Assembly (NCBI RefSeq): GCF_006228325.1
Contig: NZ_CP040231.1
Coordinates: 693,001-757,000 of the forward strand
DNA from: Streptococcus sp. 1643
GTDB taxonomy: Bacteria; Bacillota; Bacilli; Lactobacillales; Streptococcaceae
Direction of reading: 5' to 3'
DNA: 64,000 nt
The notes beneath the pieces are model-generated. The model saw only the letters and a program-made list of their open reading frames with translations. It did no database searches and was not told the DNA's origin. The position numbers were made by a program, and so were the translations under genes. Below, in pieces: positions 35,648-44,857 of this stretch. Every line of letters begins with the position of its first letter. Position 1 is the stretch's first letter.

Positions 35648-36577
35648 ATGGAAAAGATTATCATTACAGCAACTGCTGAAAGTATTGAACAAGTTGAACA
35701 GTTACTAGAAGCTGGCGTAGACCGTATCTATGTTGGTGAGAAAGATTTTGGCCTTCGTCTGCCAACAACCTTTAGTTATGAAGAGTTACGCACCATCGCT
35801 AAGCTCGTTCATGATGGGGGTAAGGAGTTGATCGTTGCAGTCAACGCCCTCATGCACCAAGACATGATGGACCGTATTAAGCCTTTCCTAGACTTCTTGG
35901 AAGAAATCAAGACAGACTATATTACAGTAGGAGATGCAGGTGTCTTTTACGTGGTAAACCGTGATGGCTATTCCTTTAAAACCATTTATGATGCTTCAAC
36001 CATGGTAACAAGTAGTCGTCAAATTAACTTCTGGGGTCAAAAGGCAGGGGCCTCTGAGGCTGTTTTGGCGCGTGAAATTCCATCTGCTGAGCTCTTCAAG
36101 ATGCCTGAGATTTTGGAAATTCCTGCTGAAGTATTGGTTTATGGGGCTAGTGTCATTCACCATTCTAAGCGTCCGCTCTTGCAAAACTACTATAACTTCA
36201 CGCACATCGATGATGAAAAGACACGTAAACGTGACCTCTTCTTGGCTGAACCAAGTGATCCAGAGAGCCATTACTCTATCTTTGAAGACAATCATGGCAC
36301 CCACATCTTTGCAAATAACGACCTTGATTTGATGACCAAATTGACAGAACTAGTGGAGCATGGCTTTACTCACTGGAAACTTGAAGGACTTTACACCCCA
36401 GGTCAGAATTTTGTAGAAATTGCTAAACTCTTTATTCAAGCGCGTGGCTTAATCCAAGAGGGCAACTTTAGCCATGACCAAGCTTTCTTGTTAGATGAGG
36501 AAGTGCGCAAGTTACACCCTAAAAACCGTTTTCTCGATACAGGATTCTATGATTACGATCCAGATATGGTTAAATAG
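35648..36577 (+). CDS. Peptidase U32 family protein
   Basis: 309 residues. Begins M-E-K-I-I-I-T-A-T-A-E-S and contains G-V-D-R-I-Y-V-G-E, V-N-A-L-M-H and H-W-K-L-E-G-L-Y-T as in the U32 group (collagenase-like/TrhP/RlhA relatives). U32 proteins include proteases and tRNA/rRNA hydroxylation enzymes; this short form usually lies beside a second U32 gene, not seen here. ATG 35648 chosen by homology; an in-frame ATG at 35615 lies upstream of the promoter. Confidence 0.82.
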   Translation: MEKIIITATAESIEQVEQLLEAGVDRIYVGEKDFGLRLPTTFSYEELRTIAKLVHDGGKELIVAVNALMHQDMMDRIKPFLDFLEEIKTDYITVGDAGVFYVVNRDGYSFKTIYDASTMVTSSRQINFWGQKAGASEAVLAREIPSAELFKMPEILEIPAEVLVYGASVIHHSKRPLLQNYYNFTHIDDEKTRKRDLFLAEPSDPESHYSIFEDNHGTHIFANNDLDLMTKLTELVEHGFTHWKLEGLYTPGQNFVEIAKLFIQARGLIQEGNFSHDQAFLLDEEVRKLHPKNRFLDTGFYDYDPDMVK

Positions 36578-36583
36578 GACACC

Positions 36584-36614
36584 AAAACCCGAAATAAAAA
36601 TGTTCGGGTTTTTC
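36584..36614 (+). terminator. Terminator after the U32 gene
   Basis: AAAACCCGAA pairs with TTCGGGTTTT, followed by T. Confidence 0.85.
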
Positions 36615-36644
36615 CAGTGTATCCATGAAATAAAAACGGATACA

Positions 36645-36653
36645 TGTTATAAT
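36645..36653 (+). promoter_or_regulatory. Extended -10 promoter for rpiA
   Basis: TGT followed by TATAAT, 30 bases before the GTG start. Confidence 0.6.
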
Positions 36654-36682
36654 AAAAATAGCTCTTTAATGGAGGTGTTTGA

Positions 36683-37366
36683 GTGGAAAATCTGAAGAAA
36701 ATGGCAGGTATCAAGGCTGCTGAGTTTGTCAAGGATGGCATGGTAGTCGGACTTGGAACGGGCTCTACTGCCTACTATTTCGTAGAGGAAGTAGGCCGTC
36801 GGATTAAGGAAGAAGGTTTGCAGATTACTGCTGTGACAACTTCCAGTGTGACCAGTAAACAGGCTGAAGGACTTAACATCCCGCTCAAGTCGATTGATCA
36901 AGTGGATTTTGTTGATGTGACGGTTGACGGGGCGGATGAAGTAGATAGCCAGTTTAACGGAATCAAAGGCGGAGGTGGTGCCCTTCTGATGGAGAAGGTT
37001 GTGGCAACGCCCTCAAAAGAATACATTTGGGTGGTTGATGAAAGCAAACTGGTAGAGAAACTAGGTGCTTTTAAATTGCCTGTGGAAGTAGTTCAGTATG
37101 GTGCAGAACAGGTCTTTCGTCGGTTTGAGCGAGCTGGCTACAAACCAAGTTTCCGTGAAAAAGACGGCCAACGTTTTGTGACCGATATGCAGAACTTTAT
37201 CATTGACCTAGCCTTGGATGTCATTGAAGATCCAATTGCTTTCGGGCAAGAATTGGACCATGTCGTTGGTGTCGTAGAGCATGGCTTGTTCAACCAAATG
37301 GTGGATAAGGTCATCGTAGCGGGACGAGACTGTGTTCAGATTTTAACTTCAAGAAAAGGGAAATAA
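36683..37366 (+). CDS. rpiA: Ribose-5-phosphate isomerase A
   Basis: 227 residues. G-L-G-T-G-S-T-A at the phosphate site, D-G-A-D-E-V and K-G-G-G-G-A-L-L at the active site. Interconverts ribose-5-P and ribulose-5-P. GTG start with GGAGGTG. First gene of rpiA-deoB-DUF1697-punA, which feeds nucleoside-derived pentose into the pentose phosphate pathway. Confidence 0.95.
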   Translation: MENLKKMAGIKAAEFVKDGMVVGLGTGSTAYYFVEEVGRRIKEEGLQITAVTTSSVTSKQAEGLNIPLKSIDQVDFVDVTVDGADEVDSQFNGIKGGGGALLMEKVVATPSKEYIWVVDESKLVEKLGAFKLPVEVVQYGAEQVFRRFERAGYKPSFREKDGQRFVTDMQNFIIDLALDVIEDPIAFGQELDHVVGVVEHGLFNQMVDKVIVAGRDCVQILTSRKGK

Positions 37367-37379
37367 AAGGAGACACACT

Positions 37380-38591
37380 ATGTCAAAATTTAATCGTATT
37401 CACTTGGTAGTACTGGATTCTGTAGGAATCGGTGCTGCACCAGATGCTAATAACTTTGTCAATGCAGGGGTTCCAGATGGAGCTTCTGACACACTAGGAC
37501 ACATTTCCAAAACAGTTGGTTTGAATGTGCCAAACATGGCTAAAATCGGTCTAGGAAATATTCCTCGTGAAACTCCTCTTAAGACTGTGCCAGCTGAGAG
37601 CAATCCAACTGGATATGCAACAAAATTGGAAGAAGTATCCCTTGGTAAGGATACTATGACTGGTCACTGGGAAATCATGGGACTTAACATTACGGAGCCT
37701 TTCGATACTTTCTGGAACGGATTCCCAGAAGAAATTTTGACGAAAATCGAAGAATTTTCAGGACGTAAGGTCATTCGTGAAGCCAACAAGCCTTACTCAG
37801 GTACGGCTGTTATCGATGATTTCGGACCACGTCAAATGGAAACTGGGGAGTTGATTATCTATACTTCAGCTGACCCTGTTTTGCAAATTGCTGCCCACGA
37901 AGACATCATTCCTTTGGATGAATTGTACCGAATCTGTGAATACGCTCGTTCAATTACCCTTGAGCGTCCTGCCCTTCTAGGTCGTATCATTGCCCGTCCA
38001 TATGTTGGTGAACCAGGTAACTTCACTCGTACAGCAAACCGTCGTGACTTGGCTGTATCCCCGTTTGCCCCAACTGTTTTGGATAAATTGAACGAAGCTG
38101 GCATCGATACGTACGCTGTGGGTAAAATCAACGATATCTTTAACGGTGCAGGAATCAATCATGACATGGGACACAACAAGTCAAATAGCCATGGAATTGA
38201 TACACTATTGAAGACTATGGGGCTTGCTGAGTTTGAAAAAGGATTCTCATTTACAAACTTGGTAGACTTCGATGCCCTATATGGCCACCGTCGTGACCCA
38301 CACGGTTACCGTGATTGCTTGCATGAGTTCGATGAACGCTTGCCTGAAATTATCGCAGCTATGAGAGAGGATGACCTTCTCTTGATTACTGCTGACCATG
38401 GAAATGACCCAACCTATGCAGGAACAGACCACACTCGTGAATATATCCCACTTTTAGCTTACAGCCCTAGCTTTAAGGGGAATGGTGTCATTCCAGTTGG
38501 ACACTTTGCAGATATCTCAGCGACAGTTGCGGATAACTTTGGTGTTGAAACTGCCATGATTGGGGAAAGTTTCTTAGATAAATTGGTATAA
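37380..38591 (+). CDS. deoB: Phosphopentomutase
   Basis: 403 residues, alkaline-phosphatase-like fold with two metals. [10 protein letters not shown] at the start, K-D-T-M-T-G-H-W-E around the nucleophilic threonine, and T-A-D-H-G-N-D-P near the end. Converts (deoxy)ribose-1-P to the 5-P. 13 bases after rpiA, 1 base before the next gene. Confidence 0.97.
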   Translation: MSKFNRIHLVVLDSVGIGAAPDANNFVNAGVPDGASDTLGHISKTVGLNVPNMAKIGLGNIPRETPLKTVPAESNPTGYATKLEEVSLGKDTMTGHWEIMGLNITEPFDTFWNGFPEEILTKIEEFSGRKVIREANKPYSGTAVIDDFGPRQMETGELIIYTSADPVLQIAAHEDIIPLDELYRICEYARSITLERPALLGRIIARPYVGEPGNFTRTANRRDLAVSPFAPTVLDKLNEAGIDTYAVGKINDIFNGAGINHDMGHNKSNSHGIDTLLKTMGLAEFEKGFSFTNLVDFDALYGHRRDPHGYRDCLHEFDERLPEIIAAMREDDLLLITADHGNDPTYAGTDHTREYIPLLAYSPSFKGNGVIPVGHFADISATVADNFGVETAMIGESFLDKLV

Positions 38592-38592
38592 G

Positions 38593-39135
38593 ATGACGCG
38601 ATATGCTTTACTTGTTCGGGGAATTAATGTCGGTGGGAAAAATAAGGTTGTCATGGCGCAACTTCGTCAAGAACTGACAGAGTTGGGACTGGAAAAGGTT
38701 GAGACCTACATCAACAGTGGCAATATTTTCTTTACTTCGACAGACCCCAAAGCCCGATTGGTTGAAAAGTTAGAGGCTTTCTTTGAAATCCATTATCCAT
38801 TTATTCAGAGCTTTTCTTTGTTGAGTCTTGAGGACTTTGAAGCGGAACTTGAAAATCTGCCTGAATGGTGGACCAAAGATTTGGCACGAAGAGATGTCCT
38901 CTTCTACACGGAGGGATTGGATGTGGCTCAAGTCATCGAGAAAGTGAACAGTTTGGAACTGGAAGATGAAGTCGTTCATTTTGGAAGACTTGGAATTTTC
39001 TGGGGGAAATTCTCTGAGGAATCCTACTATGCAACTGCCTATCACAAATACTTACTCAAGATGCCTTTCTACCGCCAAATCACCATTCGTAATGCTAAAA
39101 CTTTTGACAAAATCGGTCAAATGATAAAAAAATAA
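38593..39135 (+). CDS. DUF1697 family protein
   Basis: 180 residues. Begins Y-A-L-L-V-R-G-I-N-V-G-G-K-N-K and has Y-I-N-S-G-N-I-F-F, both typical of DUF1697; ends with R-N-A-K-T-F-D-K-I. Function unknown; conserved in the deoB-punA operon of streptococci. One base after deoB without its own promoter, so translation is probably coupled. Confidence 0.85.
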   Translation: MTRYALLVRGINVGGKNKVVMAQLRQELTELGLEKVETYINSGNIFFTSTDPKARLVEKLEAFFEIHYPFIQSFSLLSLEDFEAELENLPEWWTKDLARRDVLFYTEGLDVAQVIEKVNSLELEDEVVHFGRLGIFWGKFSEESYYATAYHKYLLKMPFYRQITIRNAKTFDKIGQMIKK

Positions 39136-39148
39136 TAAAGGAGACACA

Positions 39149-39958
39149 ATGACATTTTTAGATAAAATCAATGAAACAGCTGCCTTCCTGAAAGACAAGG
39201 GAATCCTAGCGCCTGAGTTCGGTCTAATCCTTGGATCAGGACTTGGAGAATTGGCAGAAGAAATCGAAAATCCAGTTGTAGTAGACTATGCAGACATTCC
39301 AAACTGGGGCCGCTCTACAGTAGTTGGGCACGCTGGTAAATTGGTATATGGTGAACTTGCAGGGCGCAAGGTCTTGGCTCTTCAAGGACGCTTCCATTTC
39401 TACGAAGGCAATCCTCTTGAAGTCGTGACTTTCCCAGTACGTGTAATGAAAGTACTCGGATGTGAAGGTGTCATTGTAACCAATGCAGCTGGAGGTATTG
39501 GATTTGGTCCTGGTACCTTGATGGCTATCTCAGACCATATCAATATGACGGGGCAAAACCCATTGATGGGTGAAAACTTGGATGATTTTGGTCCACGTTT
39601 CCCAGATATGTCTAAAGCCTACACACCAGAATACCGTGCTACTGCTCATGAAGTGGCTAAAAAACTCGGTATCAAGCTTGATGAAGGTGTATATATCGGT
39701 GTAACCGGTCCGACTTATGAAACACCTGCAGAGATTCGTGCCTATAAGACATTGGGAGCAGATGCAGTTGGTATGTCCACTGTTCCTGAAGTGATTGTGG
39801 CAGCCCACTCAGGCTTGAAAGTTCTCGGTATTTCATGTATTACTAACCATGCTGCAGGATTCCAAGAAGAACTCAACCACGAGGAAGTTGTAGAAGTGAC
39901 TGAACGTGTCAAAGGTGATTTCAAAGGCTTGCTTAAAGCGATTCTTGCTGAATTGTAA
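39149..39958 (+). CDS. punA: Purine nucleoside phosphorylase (trimeric type)
   Basis: 269 residues. L-G-S-G-L-G near residue 31, G-R-F-H-F-Y-E-G-N, N-A-A-G-G-I, G-P-T-Y-E-T-P-A-E and the purine-site E/N region are present. Phosphorolysis of guanosine and inosine to base plus ribose-1-P. AAAGGAG before the start. No terminator is evident before the structured non-coding array, so transcription may run on into deoD. Confidence 0.95.
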   Translation: MTFLDKINETAAFLKDKGILAPEFGLILGSGLGELAEEIENPVVVDYADIPNWGRSTVVGHAGKLVYGELAGRKVLALQGRFHFYEGNPLEVVTFPVRVMKVLGCEGVIVTNAAGGIGFGPGTLMAISDHINMTGQNPLMGENLDDFGPRFPDMSKAYTPEYRATAHEVAKKLGIKLDEGVYIGVTGPTYETPAEIRAYKTLGADAVGMSTVPEVIVAAHSGLKVLGISCITNHAAGFQEELNHEEVVEVTERVKGDFKGLLKAILAEL

Positions 39959-39971
39959 TCAATACTTATTA

Positions 39972-40080
39972 TAGAAAGGTAGAGTGAAGTGTTCTGATTT
40001 GAACACGAGCGGAAAACTTTTCTAAAAAAATTGAAAGCTAGGTAGTTTGGGTTTAAATTGAGCCCGTGCTGTTCACCTAT
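39972..40080 (+). promoter_or_regulatory. Structured RNA-like module 1 of 4 (partial)
   Basis: Opens with GAAAGG, then hairpin GTGTTC/GAACAC (39989-40006) and GAGCGGAAAACT (40007-40018), as in module 4. GTGAA (39984-39988) can pair with TTCAC (40072-40076), and GGGTTT with GAGCCC (40039-40055). The second long helix found in modules 3 and 4 has no good partner here, so this copy may be degenerate. No open frame of note. Confidence 0.5.
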
Positions 40081-40097
40081 TTGTCATCAAAATTAAG

Positions 40098-40218
40098 AAA
40101 GAAAGGAATTGAACCCACCCTAAAAGCAGTGGGAAAAAGACAGTTGGTCTAGTGAGCATCGCACACTGCACCCAACTCCAATTTTCCCTTCGCTTTTTGA
40201 CGGGTTTGGTATCTTTCT
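40098..40218 (+). promoter_or_regulatory. Structured RNA-like module 2 of 4
   Basis: Closed by AGAAAG (40098-40103) with CTTTCT (40213-40218) and GAACCC with GGGTTT. A hairpin CCAC/GTGG follows, then GGGAAAA (40131-40137) pairs with TTTTCCC (40182-40188) and GTTGG (40143-40147) with CCAAC (40172-40176), capped by AGTG/CACT. Same overall plan as modules 3 and 4 with different sequence. Confidence 0.55.
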
Positions 40219-40235
40219 AAATATCAAATATAAAT

Positions 40236-40367
40236 TAAAGAAAGGATGGGCTCCTTGTATTCGCTGAACTGAATACGGGCGGAGAACTGTGTAAAAAAGA
40301 TAAACTGTCTAGCATCTGCGATGCGTCGTCAGTTTCCTATTTTTACTTTGTTCTCTGTAGCTATCCT
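40236..40367 (+). promoter_or_regulatory. Structured RNA-like module 3 of 4
   Basis: AGGAT/ATCCT closing pair, hairpin GTATTC/GAATAC (40257-40276), then GGGCGGAGAACT. GAGAAC (40282-40287) pairs with GTTCTC (40350-40355), GTAAAAA (40291-40297) with TTTTTAC (40340-40346), AAACTG (40302-40307) with CAGTTT (40330-40335), and GCATC with GATGC caps the stem. An almost continuous long hairpin after a short one. Confidence 0.65.
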
Positions 40368-40377
40368 AAATATACAA

Positions 40378-40507
40378 AAAGAAAGGTAGAGCGAAGTGTT
40401 CTAATTTGAACACGAGCGGAAAACTCGGAAAATAGATAATCTGACTGAGAAATCAGGATTTCTCGTCAAATTCCTAATTTTCAGTCGTTTTCTTCTCGCT
40501 CTTTGTA
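40378..40507 (+). promoter_or_regulatory. Structured RNA-like module 4 of 4, adjoining deoD
   Basis: AGAGCGA (40388-40394) pairs with TCGCTCT (40496-40502). Hairpin GTGTTC/GAACAC (40396-40413), then GAGCGGAAAACT. GAAAAC (40419-40424) pairs with GTTTTC (40487-40492), GAAAAT (40428-40433) with ATTTTC (40477-40482), and GAGAAAT with ATTTCTC (40447-40464) plus TGAC/GTCA forms the cap. Its last helix ends about 14 bases before the deoD start. Confidence 0.65.
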
Positions 40508-40516
40508 TCATAAACT

Positions 40517-41227
40517 ATGTCTATCCATATTGCTGCTCAGCAAGGTGAAATTGCTGATAAAATTCTTCTTCCTGGGGATCCTCTTCGTGCGAAATTTATT
40601 GCGGAAAACTTCCTTGAAGATGCTGTTTGTTTTAACGAAGTGCGTAACATGTTTGGCTACACTGGTACTTACAAGGGCCACCGTGTATCTGTCATGGGAA
40701 CTGGGATGGGGATGCCATCCATTTCGATTTACGCGCGTGAGTTGATTGTGGACTACGGTGTAAAGAAATTGATCCGTGTGGGAACTGCGGGTTCGTTAAA
40801 CAAGGATGTTCATGTCCGTGAATTGGTTTTGGCGCAAGCAGCTGCAACCAATTCAAACATCATCCGTAACGACTGGCCACAGTATGATTTTCCACAAATT
40901 GCAAGTTTTGACTTGCTAGACAAGGCCTACCATATCGCCAAAGATCTTGGTATGACCACCCACGTTGGGAACGTCTTGTCATCAGATGTCTTTTACTCAA
41001 ACTACTTTGAAAAGAACATCGAACTTGGTAAATGGGGAGTTAAGGCTGTGGAAATGGAAGCAGCAGCTCTTTACTATCTTGCTGCCCAACACCACGTTGA
41101 TGCACTTGCTATCATGACCATTTCTGATAGCTTGGTCAATCCAGATGAAGACACTACGGCAGAAGAACGCCAAAATACCTTCACTGATATGATGAAGGTT
41201 GGTTTGGAAACCTTGATTGCAGAGTAA
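40517..41227 (+). CDS. deoD: Purine nucleoside phosphorylase DeoD (hexameric type)
   Basis: 236 residues. Starts [14 protein letters not shown], with [17 protein letters not shown] and V-E-M-E-A-A-A-L-Y, and the catalytic aspartate region T-I-S-D-S-L. Phosphorolysis of purine (deoxy)nucleosides including adenosine. No ribosome binding site is visible before the ATG. Instead a structured array precedes it, and a TATCAT at 40506-40511 could place a start site at the ATG. Confidence 0.95.
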   Translation: MSIHIAAQQGEIADKILLPGDPLRAKFIAENFLEDAVCFNEVRNMFGYTGTYKGHRVSVMGTGMGMPSISIYARELIVDYGVKKLIRVGTAGSLNKDVHVRELVLAQAAATNSNIIRNDWPQYDFPQIASFDLLDKAYHIAKDLGMTTHVGNVLSSDVFYSNYFEKNIELGKWGVKAVEMEAAALYYLAAQHHVDALAIMTISDSLVNPDEDTTAEERQNTFTDMMKVGLETLIAE

Positions 41228-41237
41228 AATGTAAAAG

Positions 41238-41271
41238 AAAATCCTGATTTCAAGTGGAATCAGGATTTTTT
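41238..41271. terminator. Bidirectional terminator between deoD and pavA
   Basis: AAAATCCTGATT pairs with AATCAGGATTTT, followed by T; the right side overlaps the last codons of the reverse-strand gene. Confidence 0.85.
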
Positions 41272-42915
41272 CATAGATGCGATTTTTTCTGGGTCTGGTG
41301 TAACGCGGAGGGTCTTTTGTCCTGTGTAGGTTACAAAACCGGGTTTGCCACCAGTTGGTTTGTTGAGCTTTTTCACTTCAATCATATCCACTTGCACGAG
41401 ATTTGACAAGCGCCCTTTGGAGAAGTAGGCGGCTAGTTCGGCCGCATCTGTTTTAACTTCATCAGATGGGTCAAGATTTCCTGAGATGACGACATGACTT
41501 CCAGGAATGTCCTTGGCATGGAACCAAAGTTCCTCCTTGCGGGCCATTTTAAAGGTCAATTCCTCATTTTGCAGGTTGTTTCGTCCGACATAGATGATGG
41601 TCTTGCCATCGCTCGCCAGATACTGTTCTGGTTTTTTGCGTTTCTGAATTTTCTCGCGTTGGCGTCTTCTAATAAAGCCAGTTTGGATCAATTCTTCACG
41701 GATTTCAGCGATTTCCTCCAGCCCAGCTTGATTGAGAACAGTCTCGACACTTTCTAGATAAAGAATGGTAGCCTTGGTTTCTTCGATCAGTTCAGTCAGG
41801 TATTTGACTGCTTCTTTGAGTTTCTGGTAACGCTTAAAATAGCGTTGGGCATTCTGACTGGGAGTCAAGGCCTTATCAAGCGCAATGGTGATAGGTTGAT
41901 TGGTGTAGTAGTTGTCCAAGGTAACCTGATCTTGGTCATTAGGCACTTGGTGGAGGAAGGTTGTCAACAATTCCCCTTTTTGGCGAAATTCCTCAGCATT
42001 GTCTGTTGCCAGTAATTCTTTTTCTTGTTTTTTCAGCTTATGTCGATTTTTCTGAAGTTCATTTTCAACACGTCGAATCAGTTCGCTGGCTTGCTGTTTG
42101 ACACGGTCGCGTTCAGCCTTGTCCTTATAGTAGGTGTCCAGCAAGTCAGAAAGGCTGGCAAAAGGCTCTCCTACACGATTCGCAAAAGGAACTGGACTGA
42201 AGGAAGTCTCTGTTAAGCATGGCTTGGTTTTTTGACTGAAAAAGTTACGGAAGGTAGAAAGTTTATCACGAACCAAGAGTCTTTCCAATTCGTTTGCCGT
42301 ATCTCGTCCTAGACCTTGAAAGAGACTTTGAAGATTTTTGGCTGTTAGTTCTTGGGTTTGCAAGATTTCAAAGAGTTTTTCATCTTTGGCAGTAAAAGGA
42401 TTGAGAGATTCGGTGCTTGGCGGAGCGATATAGGTCGATCCTGGAAGTAAGGTGCGGTAGCTATTTTGTGAAAAGCCGACGTGTTTGATAACTTCGAGGA
42501 TTTTATGGCTGCTTTTATCGACTAGTAGAATATTGCTGTGTTTGCCCATAATCTCGATAATCAAGGTAGCCTGGATATGGTCCCCAATCTCGTTTTTATT
42601 GGAAACGGTAATTTCCACGATACGGTCGTTTTCGACTTGCTCAATCGACTCAATCAGGGCACCCTGCAAATACTTTCTCAAAACCATGATAAAAGTAGAA
42701 GGTTGGGCTGGATTTTCAAAAGTCGTTTGGGTCAGCTGGATGCGTCCAAAAACAGGATGGGCAGAAAGGAGCAGGCGATGGCTTTGGCGATTGCTGCGGA
42801 TTTGCAAGATCAACTCTTGTTCAAAAGGTTGATTGATTTTCTGGATGCGACCATTGACTAACTCGCTTCGCAATTCCTCAACCATGTGGTGTAAAAAAAA
42901 TCCGTCAAATGACAT
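41260..42915 (-). CDS. pavA: Rqc2/RqcH homologue, fibronectin-binding protein PavA
   Basis: 551 residues from the ATG that follows AAGGAGAG on the minus strand. NFACT-N domain at the start (M-S-F-D-G-F-F-L-H-H), coiled-coil middle, and NFACT-R domain (K-E-E-L-W-F-H-A-K-D-I-P-G-S-H) near 450. Known as PavA in pneumococcus; the family (RqcH) adds alanine tails to stalled nascent chains on 50S subunits. A 9-residue upstream in-frame extension is rejected for lack of a ribosome binding site. Confidence 0.93.
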   Translation of the reverse strand: MSFDGFFLHHMVEELRSELVNGRIQKINQPFEQELILQIRSNRQSHRLLLSAHPVFGRIQLTQTTFENPAQPSTFIMVLRKYLQGALIESIEQVENDRIVEITVSNKNEIGDHIQATLIIEIMGKHSNILLVDKSSHKILEVIKHVGFSQNSYRTLLPGSTYIAPPSTESLNPFTAKDEKLFEILQTQELTAKNLQSLFQGLGRDTANELERLLVRDKLSTFRNFFSQKTKPCLTETSFSPVPFANRVGEPFASLSDLLDTYYKDKAERDRVKQQASELIRRVENELQKNRHKLKKQEKELLATDNAEEFRQKGELLTTFLHQVPNDQDQVTLDNYYTNQPITIALDKALTPSQNAQRYFKRYQKLKEAVKYLTELIEETKATILYLESVETVLNQAGLEEIAEIREELIQTGFIRRRQREKIQKRKKPEQYLASDGKTIIYVGRNNLQNEELTFKMARKEELWFHAKDIPGSHVVISGNLDPSDEVKTDAAELAAYFSKGRLSNLVQVDMIEVKKLNKPTGGKPGFVTYTGQKTLRVTPDPEKIASMKKS

Positions 42916-42945
42916 CGTTCTCTCCTTGTGATTGTATTCCATAGT

Positions 42946-42990
42946 ATTATATCAAAAAGGTAGAATAAAATCATGGAAATGTGGTATAAT
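42946..42990. promoter_or_regulatory. Divergent promoters of pavA and ybeY
   Basis: Minus strand: TGA-TATAAT (TATAAT at 42951-42946) for pavA. Plus strand: TGG-TATAAT (TATAAT at 42985-42990) for ybeY. The two -10 boxes are 33 bases apart, so the polymerases may compete. Confidence 0.6.
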
Positions 42991-43019
42991 AAAGCCAAGT
43001 AAAGAGAATCGAGAAGTAC

Positions 43020-43517
43020 ATGTATATTGAAATGGTAGATGAAACTGGTCAAGTTTCACAAGAAATCTTGCAACAAACCCAAGAAATTTTGGAATTTGCA
43101 GCCCAAAAAATAGGAAAAGAAGACAAGGAGATGGCAGTCACTTTTGTGACCAATGAGCGTAGCCACGAACTCAACCTCGAGTACCGTGATACGGATCGTC
43201 CGACAGATGTCATTAGCCTTGAGTATAAACCAGAGTTGGACATCTCCTTTGACGAAGAGGATTTGCTTGAAAATCCTGAATTAGCAGAAATGATGTCCGA
43301 GTTTGATGCCTACATTGGGGAACTGTTCATCTCTATCGATAAAGCTCATGAGCAGGCTGAGGAATACGGTCACAGCTTTGAGCGTGAGATGGGCTTCTTG
43401 GCAGTACACGGCTTTTTACATATCAACGGTTACGATCACTACACTCCGGAAGAAGAAGCGGAGATGTTCGGTTTACAAGAAGAAATTTTGACAGCCTATG
43501 GACTCACAAGACAATAA
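43020..43517 (+). CDS. ybeY: Endoribonuclease YbeY
   Basis: 165 residues. The zinc site [11 protein letters not shown] (H-x3-H-x5-H) is complete near residue 130. Needed for 16S rRNA 3' end maturation and ribosome quality control. Its end overlaps dgkA by 20 bases. Confidence 0.95.
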   Translation: MYIEMVDETGQVSQEILQQTQEILEFAAQKIGKEDKEMAVTFVTNERSHELNLEYRDTDRPTDVISLEYKPELDISFDEEDLLENPELAEMMSEFDAYIGELFISIDKAHEQAEEYGHSFEREMGFLAVHGFLHINGYDHYTPEEEAEMFGLQEEILTAYGLTRQ

Positions 43518-43893
43518 ACGAAAATGGAAAAATCGTGACCTGGTATCTAGTTTAGAATTTGCTCTTACAGGAATTCTGACTGCTTTCAAGGAAGAACGCA
43601 ATATGCGAAAGCATGCAGTGACGGCTCTCGTGGTCATCCTTGCAGGGTTTGTTTTTCAGGTGTCACGAATCGAATGGCTCTTTCTCCTATTGAGCATTTT
43701 CTTGGTAGTAGCCTTTGAAATTATCAACTCTGCTATTGAAAATGTGGTGGATTTGGCCAGTCACTATCACTTTTCCATGCTGGCTAAAAATGCCAAGGAT
43801 ATGGCGGCTGGCGCGGTATTAGTGGTCTCTCTTTTCGCAGCCTTAACAGGTGCATTGATTTTTCTCCCACGAATCTGGGACTTAATATTTTAA
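43498..43893 (+). CDS. dgkA: Diacylglycerol/undecaprenol kinase
   Basis: 131 residues, three membrane helices, with E-R-N-M-R-K-H and [13 protein letters not shown], the signature of the DgkA family. In Gram-positives the substrate is mostly undecaprenol, recycling the cell-wall lipid carrier. Located between ybeY and era as in related bacteria. Confidence 0.93.
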   Translation: MDSQDNKRKWKNRDLVSSLEFALTGILTAFKEERNMRKHAVTALVVILAGFVFQVSRIEWLFLLLSIFLVVAFEIINSAIENVVDLASHYHFSMLAKNAKDMAAGAVLVVSLFAALTGALIFLPRIWDLIF

Positions 43894-43909
43894 ACAGTAA
43901 GAGGAAATT

Positions 43910-44809
43910 ATGACTTTTAAATCAGGCTTTGTAGCCATTTTAGGACGTCCCAATGTTGGGAAGTCAACTTTTTTAAATCACGTTATGGGGCAAAAGATTG
44001 CCATTATGAGTGACAAGGCGCAAACAACGCGTAATATAATCATGGGGATTTACACCACGGATAAGGAGCAAATCGTATTTATCGATACACCGGGGATTCA
44101 CAAGCCAAAAACAGCTCTTGGAGATTTTATGGTGGAATCTGCCTACAGTACTCTGCGTGAAGTGGATACTGTTCTCTTCATGGTGCCAGCTGATGAGCCA
44201 CGTGGTAAGGGAGACGATATGATTATCGAGCGTCTGAAAGCTGCCAAGGTTCCTGTGATTCTGGTGGTGAATAAGATTGATAAGGTTCATCCAGACCAAC
44301 TTCTGGCTCAAATTGATGACTTCCGTAACCAGATGGACTTTAAGGAAATTGTTCCTATCTCAGCCCTTCAGGGAAATAACGTTTCTCGACTAATCGATAT
44401 TTTGAGTGAAAATCTAGAGGAAGGTTTCCAGTATTTCCCAGCTGATCAAATCACAGATCATCCTGAGCGTTTCTTGGTTTCAGAAATGATTCGTGAGAAG
44501 GTTCTTCATTTAACGCGCGAAGAGATTCCTCACTCAGTTGCAGTGGTGGTCGACTCTATGAAGCGTGATGAAGAGACAGACAAGGTCCATATCCGAGCAA
44601 CCATCATGGTCGAGCGTGATAGCCAAAAGGGCATCATCATCGGAAAAGGTGGCGCCATGCTTAAGAAAATTGGGACCATGGCCCGTCGTGATATCGAACT
44701 CATGCTAGGGGACAAGGTTTTCCTAGAAACTTGGGTCAAGGTCAAGAAAAACTGGCGTGATAAAAAGCTAGATTTGGCAGACTTTGGCTATAATGAAAAA
44801 GAATACTAA
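43910..44809 (+). CDS. era: GTPase Era
   Basis: 299 residues. G1 [10 protein letters not shown]3 D-T-P-G-I-H, G4 N-K-I-D, and a C-terminal KH domain with G-K-G-G. Binds the 3' end of 16S rRNA during 30S assembly. 17 bases after dgkA. Confidence 0.97.
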   Translation: MTFKSGFVAILGRPNVGKSTFLNHVMGQKIAIMSDKAQTTRNIIMGIYTTDKEQIVFIDTPGIHKPKTALGDFMVESAYSTLREVDTVLFMVPADEPRGKGDDMIIERLKAAKVPVILVVNKIDKVHPDQLLAQIDDFRNQMDFKEIVPISALQGNNVSRLIDILSENLEEGFQYFPADQITDHPERFLVSEMIREKVLHLTREEIPHSVAVVVDSMKRDEETDKVHIRATIMVERDSQKGIIIGKGGAMLKKIGTMARRDIELMLGDKVFLETWVKVKKNWRDKKLDLADFGYNEKEY

Positions 44810-44857
44810 GTAGAGGTGGGCTCATGCCTGCTTCTTGTTTTTACAGAAGGAGGATTT

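Noticed and set aside
39960..40516. Small protein genes, a purine riboswitch or BOX/RUP repeats in the deoD upstream region
   Set aside because: No frame has a start with a ribosome binding site and family-like sequence; the conserved purine riboswitch core and known BOX/RUP sequences are not recognisable.
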